From positions 41,258,307-41,322,306 of the forward strand of contig CM050652.1 of assembly GCA_027574665.1 (NCBI GenBank): a stretch of DNA of 64,000 nt, read 5' to 3'. Shown here one piece after another: positions 1-11,087 of this stretch; the first letter of the stretch is position 1, and each line of letters starts with the position of its first letter. The notes beneath the pieces are model-generated. The model worked only from the letters and a program-made list of their open reading frames with translations. It searched no databases and had not been told where the DNA came from. Source of the stretch: Rhynochetos jubatus (lineage: Eukaryota > Chordata > Aves > Eurypygiformes > Rhynochetidae). Position numbers and translations under genes: made by a program.

Positions 1-2024
1 GGTAGCTTGACATTGAGTCACAACCGCTGGGTATGTTGATTAGTAGCATGCATCATTTGCCCATCAGGGAAGAAAAAAGGGGTATATGGAATGTATATGG
101 AATAATTTATTTCCATTTAATGTCAGGAGTTGGGATTTTTCTTTACTGCCTGCAGAGTGGTTGGGCAATAGGACATGGACTACAAAGAGGGTACAGTAGC
201 AATTCAATTTGTCAATGAGCTCAGAGGCTTCATCCTTTAGTCAAAACTCAAAATTAAGTGAACCATTGTTCATATATAGTTTGCTTCTACAGATTTTCAC
301 TTATATTTGAAATAAATATCACTGCTTATGGTAAACCAATGTTAAACCCATATTTGTAGTTCTGCTGTAAGTCAACCTTTTTCCCATGCCTTCACACAAA
401 TACTGTGTTGACACCTTTTTGCCTTACCAGAATTTTTTCCTGTAGCACTTTTTTTTTTTCTTTACTTTCCTAGAATGCTTTGTTAAATATAAAATTTTCA
501 TTGCTTCTGGCCCTATGTTGAATATGTCCCACTTCTCTGTCCTATGCAACTTTTCTTGCTAGCTCTGCATTCAGATCTCCTTCTTCCTTTTCTCCACTTT
601 TATCTACTCTGCAAAGGATACTTTTTTTTTTTTATTTTCCTTCCCAAACATCTCTTACCTATTTTTTCACTCAGATGGCACACCATGTTTTTCCTCAGAG
701 ACACCACCATTGTTGAATTTATATCTTGTATAAACTCACACACACCTGAGAGGAGGAAAGGTGGCAACAGAATGAGATAAAATACATCAACTTGCAGACG
801 TGTATTTTACATTTTACATATGTGTAATATGGCAGTGCTCTATGGTGTTTTGCCTCTGCTTGCATTTCTGATCTTGATTTTGGTATTATTTATAAATATC
901 TAATTACATATTATATATAATTTATAAGTAAATATGTAATATAAAATTAACTTAAAAAGGTCAGGTATTACATGAAAATTTATCATTGATAGAGTCAAAA
1001 CCAAACTATTTGCACTTCACGTTCAGCATTGTGAACCTAACTACAATAATGATGCTTCTCGCCAACCTTCTTTCAAGCAACAGATATGGGAGACAGACAG
1101 AACACTAGCCTTGAAGAAATCAGTGATTTTTGTCACAGGTTACTTTTGAAATTCACATATTCTCCAAAAGACAAATGAACTAGAAAACATGAACCTTTGT
1201 TTCTTCATATATGACTTTTTGGCGTTGCTTTGAGGCTTATTATGTTTTCCTTTTGTATCATATAATATATAAGGGTTTTTTTCTCCTTCTGTGTTTGTTA
1301 GTTTGGTTTTTTAATTGTGTGAAGTAAACATTATTCAGGATGTTCCAGGTGAAACTCTGTGGGTGTCATTATTCAAGATACCAGACTAGCTTTTCACAAT
1401 GGCTCCCAGAAAGTCTGTTAAAATCCATAATTGTATAAATGACACATGTCCTTAGAGTGTCATTCAGATTTTTATCTCAAGAAGAATGTTTTTTATACCA
1501 TATGAAGAATAATCTCCCCCTTCAGGAGACCATTACTGTTCAGGAAAGATGCTTTGTTAAGTGCCTGACTTAAAGAGTACTTAGAAATAGCCTGGTTGTT
1601 AAGAGCATACTGAAGAATTGTTTTTGTAATAGTCATCCCAATTCTTTCCAGACACAGATTTACTGTGGCTTTATCTTCTACCAATGTAAAATGTCAAGGA
1701 GGAAACAGGGGCTGGGACTACACTGTGCCTTGATTACAGAGGGTAAAGATCCCAACACTGTAAATCTGAGTTTCATTAATAGATTTAGGCCCTAACAGGG
1801 ATAATTCACCAGGACTCTTTTTGGTGTAATTTTTACATACCACATGTTATTTATAAGCATATGTGTCTTGTATTACTAAAGAGTGAGGTTTTGGTTCTTA
1901 AAAGATTAAAGGAACAGACCTATTTACATTCGTATATGTGTATTCTCAGTTATGTGTGCACTTTATACAACCTTATGCATTCATGTGCAATAAAATTTAT
2001 GCTACTTCTGCTGTTTTATTCCAG
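1..2024 (+). other. NAV2: NAV2 intron, 3' part
   Basis: This is AT-rich non-coding sequence leading to the acceptor ttattccag at 2016-2024. Short open frames here are not supported by similarity or splice context. It contains a very AT-rich stretch at about 883-957 and scattered T runs. I see no repeat family and no RNA gene. Confidence 0.85.
883..957. repeat. AT-rich low-complexity tract
   Basis: About 75 bases are almost entirely A and T, built of TATAAT-, TTATA- and TAAAT-like words with only a few C or G. There is no clean repeat unit. It lies in the intron about 1.1 kb before the first exon of the window. Confidence 0.6.
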
Positions 2025-2133
2025 GGGAAGACCCTGAAACAAGAAGAATGAGAACTGTAAAGAATATAGCAGACCTGAGACAAAATTTGGAAGAAACTAT
2101 GTCCAGCCTTAGAGGGACTCAGATAAGCCACAG
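2025..2133 (+). CDS. NAV2: NAV2 coding exon 1 of window (coiled-coil segment)
   Basis: This 109-nt exon is bounded by acceptor ttattccag and donor CAG|gtatac. It starts with two bases completing a codon, holds 35 full codons, and ends with two bases that join the next exon to give Ser. The peptide begins EDPETRRMRTVKNIADLRQ and ends SSLRGTQISH. The part from NIADL to SSLR has hydrophobic residues at heptad-like spacing and is the short central coiled coil expected in neuron navigators (family knowledge). Arg/Lys-rich at its start. No start codon is expected here; earlier exons lie upstream of the window. Confidence 0.93.
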
Positions 2134-2536
2134 GTATACTGTTTTTGTGTAGGCTGCTAAAAATTTGGACTGTAGGAGAATATTAGTAGTTGCTGAATGA
2201 ATTAGAGACTTGCAAGGGAAAATGAACTATGACACTAACCATAATGTTTGCTAGACTGCCTTGACAACTTAAATGTGGCTTTAATACACTTTACTGTCAA
2301 AATGTCTTATACAATCATACACAAAGATCATTATTGTTTCAAATACATCTATTTAGAAGCGTATAAAATTTATTTTACATTATTCTTTAAGTAGAGATTG
2401 TTGTATACACAAACGTGTGCCTGTGGAGAAACGTACACACAGAACTTGTTAAAAAAAATCTATTCTTCTAGCCTTTTCATTTTTTCTCAGGAACAGATAA
2501 AGCACAGTTCACTGACTTCTCCATTTTGTTTGGCAG
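2134..2536 (+). other. NAV2: NAV2 intron, 403 bp
   Basis: This short intron has a GT donor (gtatac) and an AG acceptor (tttggcag, ending at 2536). The join restores a Ser codon and continues the family sequence HSTLETTFDS. I see no other element in it. Confidence 0.9.
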
Positions 2537-2920
2537 CACATTGGAGACAACTTTTGACAGCACTGTGACAACTGAGGTGAATGGGAGAAGCATACCAAGC
2601 TTGACAAGCCGGTCCACCCCAGTGACTTGGAGGCTAGGGCAGGCCAGTCCTCGGCTGCAGGCAGGAGATGCCCCATCCTTGGGCGCTGGTTATCCTCGCA
2701 GCAGCGCGAGTCGCTTCATACACACAGACCCTTCTCGATTCATGTACACCACCCCGCTTCGCCGAGCAGCTGTTTCTCGCCTTGGAAATATCTCACAGAT
2801 CGACATGAGTGAGAAGGGAAGTGGGGATTTGGACATGTCCTCTGAAGTTGATGTTGGTGGCTACATGAGCGACGGGGACATTCTTGGGAAAAGCCTCAGA
2901 ACTGATGACATCAATAGTGG
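2537..2920 (+). CDS. NAV2: NAV2 coding exon 2 of window (Ser/Thr-rich linker)
   Basis: This 384-nt exon has 127 full codons and phase 2 at both ends. Recognisable NAV2 wording includes TLETTFDSTVTTEVNG near the start, TWRLGQASPRLQAGDAPS, SRFIHTDPSRFMYTTPLRR and RLGNISQIDMSEK in the middle, and GYMSDGDILGKSLRTDDINSG at the end. The segment is rich in Ser, Thr, Pro and Arg, has no transmembrane or enzymatic motif, and is likely disordered. The frame stays open 146 nt into the intron, so an open-frame search alone would overextend it. The correct end is a GC donor (GG|gcaagt), because only this end keeps frame with the exon at 6349. It is more GC-rich than its introns. Confidence 0.93.
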
Positions 2921-2926
2921 GCAAGT
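2921..2926 (+). other. NAV2: Non-canonical GC splice donor
   Basis: The exon-intron boundary reads GG|GCAAGT, close to the known GC-donor consensus AG|GCAAGT. Splicing here joins AGT GG to G TAC and gives SGYMTDGG, as expected for the NAV family. A GT dinucleotide at 2925-2926 overlaps the site but would add 4 nt and shift the frame. Confidence 0.88.
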
Positions 2927-5900
2927 ATCACTTTTTCCCCATTTTAAACTAATGCATGATTGGCAGTTTAATAGCATTTGTCTAACAAATACTGGCACAC
3001 AAGTGGAAGTTGCATTATGGCTGCTACATAAAAATATACATATAGAAAAACCCTCAGGACAAAAATAAGCCACTAAGCTGCCAGTGATGATCTCAGCTGA
3101 CTTCAAATTCAGTTTTTTAACTTTAACATAGATGAATTTGCTGTGAACTTTGGTAAGAGCACAGGTACTTCTTATTGCTTACTGGAATTTCTTAGTTATC
3201 TGGTAAACCATCATTTGCACTGTTTGCCCTGGAATGGGTCTTCTTTTGGTATTTTTATGTTTTATTTGAGATGGTAGATACTTTATGGAATGCAGCTGAT
3301 GAAAAGCAGTTGCTGACAGCACTGACTTTCTCTGTTTTCACTTCAAATATTGTGTAGTGTAGTCTGTGTGACAGACCTTTATTGCAATTTTTCAACTGTG
3401 CGTATCATCTGAGCTGTAGGAATATCTTTTCATGAATGAATAGATCAGTCACTCTCCCAGCATACACAGGAGAAGGAATGACAATTATTTTTATTTTTGT
3501 TTGTTTAATCAATTGTTTTACTACTGCACTCCATGTTTCAATTCACTATTTAACAATTCTTATGTCAGTCTTGGAATGGAAGTCACTTCACTCTGATGTG
3601 TGTTAGAACTCCAAAACCATCATTTTTTAAAAAGCCACGTTACGGTTTTGCTGGTGCTTAAATGACTGTTCAGTGCAGTTGTTGCCATCTCAAAGCTGTT
3701 TGGTGGCTGAGGTAACAGTGTTTTGGACAGAAGTTCCTTACAGTGCATGGCCATGTCACACCGCACTACTTCTCTCTGTATAAATTTAGGACTCTTGCTG
3801 TCAATCTAATCTTTTAGTTTGAAGTATAGCTATGATTAGAGAATGGAGGCTGATGAAATTGCATATCATACGTTCCCAAGGGCAAATGTAAGCCTGTGAT
3901 CAAAGCTCTCTCTAGAGTAGTGTCTCACCTCAAGCACCATCCAAAGATAGACCTCTAGAGAAAGCATAACTGTAAAGAAAGCATCTCCCTCTATCTCCCT
4001 GGTGCAGTGCCTCAGTGATCTGTGAAAGGAGCACTGCTGACAAGGTTGTCCACAGCATAGCATTAGTGCTTTCGAGTAGGATGCCATATTCATGTCTGCT
4101 AAAACAGAGAAAAGACACATGGAAAATGGAATACTTCAATGTCTGAAGACCTATTATCATGAAGGAAATATAAATCCTGCATTTGATGGATGCATGGGTT
4201 AATTTAAAAATAAAGATGATAGGGGAATCCTTTGCAGTGCCTGATGAGTTCTATTAATTAGCTTATCATATTAGAGAATTAATATAGTCATCTTGTGTGA
4301 CTTCTTTGCATCTGTAATAAGGATGACTCAATAGAGAGTAAGTTGCAATGTGCTCAGTTAACATTTTTAGGTGAAGTAAATGTTACAAACAAGTTAATAA
4401 GCTCTGAAAATTCAGGATTCATTGAGGCATGTAAAGTCTTATCTCCTTTATGCCTCTTCCATTTTCAGTTTAATTACTTTAAACACTTGGGGACAGGAAT
4501 GCAGTAGTAATTAGAAATTAGTGTGAGGAAAGCCTGTTGTACTTGTTAAGACTCTCCATTCAGGTCTTACTTATAGAGGAAAAAATCCATGTAGACTGGA
4601 TTGCAATCAAATCACAGCTAAATTTAATACGCAATTCCAGAGCCTTGGAATATAATGCATAATTCACTCCTAGCTAAATAATCTATCAAAAAGCCTAAAT
4701 TTTGTCTTGAATAAAAGGCTAAACCTAGTATGTGAGCATTACTGTTAATTTACCTTGGAAAACAAATCTGAAGTTACCTTCTGCAGATTCCAGATACCAG
4801 AGTTTCAGAAATCCCTTGAACTGCAGGCCAGATCTTACATAAAAAACCTTAAAGTTTAGTTAAAAATAAATAAACCAGCCCTTTGTGGTTTAGTGCACTT
4901 GAGGTTGCCTTCATCCAGATTGCCATCCAGGGCACTCTGCCGTCTCCAGCTGCAGCTGTCGCACAGGGATACCCTACCGCAGCTTTGCTCTCAAAATTTG
5001 CACCAGCCCAACTCCCCAGAACCGTAGGGGTAGAGCCTGATGCTCCTGGGCTGCTGTAGGAGCCCTGCGGTCTCTGGGACGGTTGATTTCAATTAAATCA
5101 GCTCCCAGAAGGGACTGCATGGAGAGAGCCAACAGAACATCTGGAGCTCCAGCAGTGTGTGTGTGAGCCTTGGCTTGTGCCTGGCAGTCTGTGTAGAGTT
5201 ATTAAAGTTAAATGTTTGTGTTCTTGGACACACACTTTGACTGACAGATGGATTTGAGTGGCTCCATTTCACGGCTCAAGCACTTGTGTTAAAGATTATT
5301 TGAATTGGGGGTGAACTCCAGTAGGTCATTTTAGCCATCATCCTAGCACTGGCACTACACTTATTTCAGTAAATCCGTAGATTTACTTTGAGTAGGCTCA
5401 CTGAGGTGTACCAGAATTTTTTTTTTTCCTGTATATGTATACTTCTACGTTATGTGCCATTCATGTGCACGGTCCTTCACAAATAAATTTGTGCAAACTC
5501 TGTACTAGGTTGCTACACTAAAGTTACCAAAAACTACAAGCAAGAAATGTCAAAAACCAGGAGCCTAAGAGGGAAGACAGTTTAATGAAAGGTCCTTTTA
5601 GAAAATTATGGACAGGTCTTGAGAGTTGGACAGGCTTGTGGTACTGCTGAGTTCTAAGCACCAAGACCTCTCATAGAGATAACTGAACTGTAGGTAGGCA
5701 TTCCAGAAATTACTGCTGCTGCTTGAAATTCAGAAACTTTTAATGGTTCTCTAGTGAGTAAGCAGCACTATACTCACCATTTGATTCATTAGTCATTCAT
5801 TAAAATGTGAAGTGGTGGAATCAAGCAAAAGGAACACAGAAACAGATTCCTAAATGTCATTGTAAAGGCTTCACTGGGTAACACTTTCATATCGGAATAA

Positions 5901-6348
5901 TTACATCCCAGCAGGAACTACAGATTGGGGTTCTCAATTTCTGTTCCTATTTAGATGGATATTACTTATTTTTTTCCTTTTTTCCCTTTTTTTTTTTAAA
6001 CTGGAGTTATTCTTCATGCATCTGGTGCTATTCTTTGACAAAACTGTAGTACTTAAAATGTACTTTAAATTTTTGAAGATACTTGGAGCTTCAGTCTAAA
6101 TATATTTTAAGCCTATAAGCCATCATGGGAAAAGGCAAATGATCCTAGAAAACAGTCATATATTTGATCTCCCTGTGCTGAGCCCACAACGTGGGCCCAC
6201 AACTAAACGTATATTTAGTATAAGTCTACCATCTAATAGGACAGCCTATGCCTTAAACATTTGAGTTCCACAGTCCATTAACTTTAGAGTGAAAACTAGT
6301 TGCCAGATGGCTGCATTTCCCACTGATTGACCACACATTTATTTTCAG
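2921..6348 (+). other. NAV2: NAV2 GC-AG intron, 3428 bp
   Basis: The intron runs from the GC donor at 2921 to the acceptor tttattttcag ending at 6348. It is AT-rich, with one GC-richer patch at about 4900-5180 that I cannot assign to a gene or repeat. Another possible regulatory stretch is not distinguishable by eye. The short open frames on both strands lack any supporting similarity. Confidence 0.85.
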
Positions 6349-6468
6349 GTACATGACAGATGGAGGACTGAACCTATATACAAGAAGTCTGAACCGAATA
6401 CCAGACCTGGCTGCCTCGCGAGATGTCATTCAGAGAGGGGTTCATGACGTGACTGTGGATGCAGACAG
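6349..6468 (+). CDS. NAV2: NAV2 coding exon 3 of window
   Basis: This 120-nt exon has 39 full codons plus one base at the start and two at the end, so phase is 2 on both sides and the exon is skippable in frame. Acceptor tttattttcag and donor CAG|gtaaca are canonical. The peptide reads YMTDGGLNLYTRSLNRIPD and continues through SRDVIQRGVHDVTVDAD, which is NAV2-like; NAV3 differs clearly in the second half. No catalytic motif. It is followed by the largest intron of the window. Confidence 0.93.
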
Positions 6469-9400
6469 GTAACAGTGCTTAAGTAGAAAGCTGAGCTTTA
6501 CAGATATTTTTCATCTTTCACACCTGCTAATAGATGACTGGTTTGTTCGTAAGAGAAAGCAGCTTCTGAGGCTGCTAGTGTTCTCAGCGCACAATATGCC
6601 ATATACCACAAGTGGGAAAGAAGCAAATTTCTCACATGGGAAGGGGACTTAGGAAGAATTTATTGTTGAAGTTGTAAGAGAAAATATTAAGAAGCTCAGA
6701 CCTTATTGGTACTCTTGAATCTCTGAAACAGGACATGATTTTTACAGGTTGCCTTGTCAGTTGATGGGTGTAGGGAGACTACGCATGGTCTCTAGGCAGC
6801 AGAGAGCTTGCGTGCACCTGATGAAGTGGGTCAGAGCATGCACTTATAGTTGGCTGGAACCAGAGCCATCTCAGCTGATCTTTTCCACCCATTTTGCCCT
6901 CTGAGGTGTCAGAAGAAGGCAGTACGCGTGGGCAGTGAGAAGTGAGGTTATATCCCATTGTATATGCAGTGTGAAAAAAGAAACAACGCTATCCTGCCCT
7001 TAGATGTGTATATATGGGAGTGAGCATAAAAACGTGCTCCCACTAGTACTTCTGCAGATTAGGCAAGCATTTTCTGTTTCTTTTCCTTGATCTTAAAGTA
7101 GATTCATATTGGTGGCTTGTATCCGTGTCTGAGAAGTAAAAATTCATAACCCAACGTTTGGAGAACTTAAAGCTGTCAACTCTGAGGTTTTGGTCAGACC
7201 ATCGCAGAGATAAGAAGCAGCTGTGAAATTTGGCAGTCTTCAGTTACAGGGGGTTGATCTCAGTCCCATCTTCTTAAAATCAAGCTTCCTTTAAGGGAAA
7301 AAAAAATATTTAATCAGTAAGGGAGAAAAGGTTCATGAAGCAGCTCTGTTTTCACAAACCTAGCAAATTAGTTGAAGAAGTTCTAGGATATTAGCCTGGG
7401 TATGATATAATTTTTACTTTTCGCAGCTTTCTGGTGAAAATATGATGATGACACGAGACAGGCGTAGCCTGAGTTTGTTAAACAACGTATGCAGTGTATC
7501 AGGTTAAAGAAGATAATTTTCAGCCAGAGAATCAGTTACTTAAAAAAGAAGGTTGTTCTAACTGACATATTAGCATTTGTTGACCTTGCAGAAAAAGCCT
7601 GTTTCAGATAGTAGTTTAGATGAGCACAGCTCAGTTCTTTGGAACGCAAGCATTGACGTGATGAAAAGACCAGAGAAAGTGTACAGTAGGCGTTTAAGAA
7701 AATAATGTGGATAGAGCTCAGGCAGTAACAGAAGGAGAAAATGAGAAATAAGATGTGGGCAGGAGGGACTTTTGTGGAGCTCTGTATGTGAGAACAAGAA
7801 CTTCAGCTCAAAGTGGGAGAGAGGGTGGAAAACGTGGAGCCTGGGAGCCATGTAATTGAAGACAGAGAATGTCGCTAGCACCCACATTTTTGTATGTCTC
7901 TGTATCTGTTTTTTCACCCGGGAGTGAAGTTAATTAGAGTTCTTCCCACCACGCAGTATTCACACTCAGGTTTCAAACCCTGCACATTTTTCAGGGAAAA
8001 AAAGAAGTCAAAATGAAGGGATTTTTAAGTTTCTCATAGTATTTCCCTAGCATATTTTTAAATATATGCCACTCAGACACTTTGTGTTTGTTTTGCTTTG
8101 AAGTGTTACTTAGTAACATACGCGTTAATTTGTTCTATATAGTGTGCAGGTACATACATGTTTTGCATGTGAAACCAAAGGGAGGCTATAATTAGTGCAC
8201 AATTAATGAGGTGGTCCAGCATTTCCCAGTACATAAATCTGTTTTGGTTTGTTTATACAACTTTGTCAGACTGGCTAAAAATGTGCTAAATCTACTCTGC
8301 TGTTTCTGAGTCTCATTTCAGAGTCTTGTCGCTTACCAGGCTGTGGAACAGGGTCTTAAAAATTGTCAGATTATTTTGGGTCTTGACTGAAAAGTTGACC
8401 AATTTTATGCAAGATAGAAGGCTTTTAAAAAAAGAAATGCATGTCTATTCAGGACTGATTTATTTGATTTCAGCATGTAAAATCTCAATAAATTCCATTG
8501 TCAGTGGGCATTTGCAAACTCCTCTTGACATTAGCAAACTGCATGAGCAAGCCCCAAAGTCATTTTGAGCTTAAAGCCTACAGATATAAAGTAGAATTTG
8601 CTCTGTAATGACTCCTTTCTCTTACACAAAGAATGAGATCTGGACTCTTGTGCTCTTCTGGACCCTCTAAATGGGATGTCATGGAACATACTATATACTG
8701 TCATGTAAAAACTTTTATCACAATGCACCAGCATGAGGGATTTAAATTACGGATGTTCAGACAATTCTGGCATTTCCTGACCTTTCAGTACTTGATTTTT
8801 ACAACCTCAGTTGTGCGTTGTTGACATAGATGGGTTTTTTGTGTAAGCTTATTCCTTGAAGCAGCAAAAAGGTGTTTAGAAAGTGGAAAAATTAAATATT
8901 TTCATGAGTCCTAATGATAACAAAATACATGCTTGCCGAAACGGTTCACGAAAATCCTGTATTAGGTCTAACAAACACACAATAAATTGTTCATGCCTAT
9001 CTTCAACAATGTGTGTCACATTTATGATAGGAAATTGGATAGAAAAAGCTATACAGTGATTGCTGAGACTCTTGCTTTGTTCGGCAGCATAGGTTTTGGT
9101 CCTTCACAACAGCATGGGTGCCTGAGATTTCATCTTATCTAACAGCATTTTGGATGTTATTTTAATACTGTCAACAAAAGATAATAGGGTGTGTGTCAGG
9201 GATTCAAGGTATGCCTTGCCACTGGTATGAGGAACTTAGATGAAAGAGCATTGTCCTCCTCTATCATCCCTGTAGATACATGAGGGACATATGCTTTTTC
9301 TCTATGGTATCGTTAGTATAAGCCTTTTTCATAACTGGTATGATTTGCCCTGGCCTTTCTGTTGTAAAATACTCTGCTGGCATCTCTGTGCAGGCAGAAA

Positions 9401-11021
9401 ATAAAGGATACGCTGCAAATATCTGATTTACATTAGCAGCCAGGAGACCCATTGCAGTATTCTGTCCATCACTAGAGCTAGCAACTTTTGTTGACAGCAA
9501 CCCCATGAAAACCGAACTTGGGGTAACTGACAACATAAATTACAGCTTCTGCTTATATTTTAAAATTTTTTTTCTTCTTGTGAGCTATTCTTCAGAGTGG
9601 TGGGCTGACGATATCTCTAAGGGTAGTGCCATTTCGGGCAAATGTGTACTTTCAGACTGATTCTCCTTTCATGGATAATTGAAATTAAGAGCATGGAACT
9701 GGTGTAAAAAGACCCTCAGGTTCCCGGTTTGATTCCACTCTACATCGGTTTCAGATAGCACCTGCATCTCCACTTCTCTGGTGAATGCCAAAAAGCAAAG
9801 GGTTGAAGGATGTCCATGTGGAAGCCTAGACTGAGAGAGCTCGTCCAAATAATATTAAATTGCTCTTTGAACTATTTCATAGAAAGTTAAATTCATGAAT
9901 GCAACATACACCAAGGCTTAAGTGTTGATTGCATACTGCTCTGGAAAGCACATTGGTGTAGAAAGAAACACAGCAGATGTGCTTGTTTCAGGGAAAGATT
10001 TGTAATGGTTCAATGAAAGGCTGAATGGACACTGGCAGCTGATGTCAGTGGTTGTATCATTCTTATTTTGATTTTTTTTTTCCTAATTTGGACTCTATTT
10101 GTTGCCTATAAATGCCTGTTCCATAAAATTTACCTTGCTTCAGATGCCATAAGAAATTGATTAGAGAGGAAGATGGGTGTAACTTGGGATGTGGCTGGGA
10201 GAGTTCTCAGTGGTATGATACTACTTTTCATTTCTTGACCCATCTTCCTCCTCTACACTCTTGCCTCTGGGACTTTTGAGGATCATTCTTGGAGTTCAGA
10301 ACCGTTTTCAAAGTAAAATGAGCCAAAAGAGATGAGATGTAAACATACAAAATTAATTACATTCTTAGGAAGAATAAGGTTTATTGGAAAGTATGTTGCA
10401 GTGCTTCCAAATCACCCTGTGCTGTCCATAAAAACTGTTAAGAAAATTTAAACAAGCCCTTTTAGAAAGGGGTATAGCTCCACTGAATTCAACCATTGTC
10501 CTTCCACCCCTTACACCTATGGAATTTAGTGCACTGTATCAAAAAAACCAGTTCGTTCACTTTCGTGAGTCAACAGTCAGCATAAGTTGTACAACCACTT
10601 TCCCCTCACATCCCTTCAATGCACTATTCTTATTTTTTTTTCCACATTTTCTTCAAATGAAACCCAAAGGTTTAAAGGTAACTTAGACTGCTTAGTGAGC
10701 TTTTTGGCATGACCCGCTTCATCTACGTTGCTGTTGCATTTAATCTGAGCTCCCGTTACACAGAGTTCTTGTGCACAGGGAGCCTTTAAAATGCTTCCAC
10801 CATCTGTCACATGTGCAGAAGATTTGGCAGGTACCTCAGACTAGCTTCAGGCTGGCCTCTTTGTTCTCAGCCAAACCATAGTCATCATAATACATTATTA
10901 ATTATAATTATAATAAAATAATTCCAGATTTTGCCTGTAGTTTATTAACTAACTTCCTTCATAAATGACTGTAAGTCTTCTTCTGGTGTTTATCTGAGTA
11001 GATAAGCCTTGAGTCGGAATA

Positions 11022-11087
11022 TTGACTTGGAACTAGGTGATCTTTAAGGTCGCTTCCAGTCCAAACTGTTCTATGATTCTGTGATTG
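11022..11087 (+). mobile_element. CR1 LINE 3'-end fragment
   Basis: About 65 bases match the typical avian CR1 3' terminus in sense orientation: a GACTTGGAACTAGGTGATCT-like start, then TTTAAGGTC, TTCCAGTCCAAAC and the terminal TTCTATGATTCTGTGATT. This is a severely 5'-truncated copy with no coding part, as is usual for CR1. It lies in the giant NAV2 intron in the sense direction of the gene. Mismatches show that it is old. Confidence 0.85.

Noticed and set aside
2921..3068. Continuation of the exon frame into the intron (QVSLFPHFKLMHDW...)
   Set aside because: The reading continues past the GC donor only because no stop occurs early; the frame does not match NAV2 and the family sequence resumes at 6349.
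7570..7917. 115-codon minus-strand open frame
   Set aside because: No similarity, no domain and intronic position; length is within chance expectation for a 39.6-kb intron.
9264..9536. 90-codon minus-strand open frame
   Set aside because: It reads like normal protein composition but matches no family I recognise and has no supporting context.
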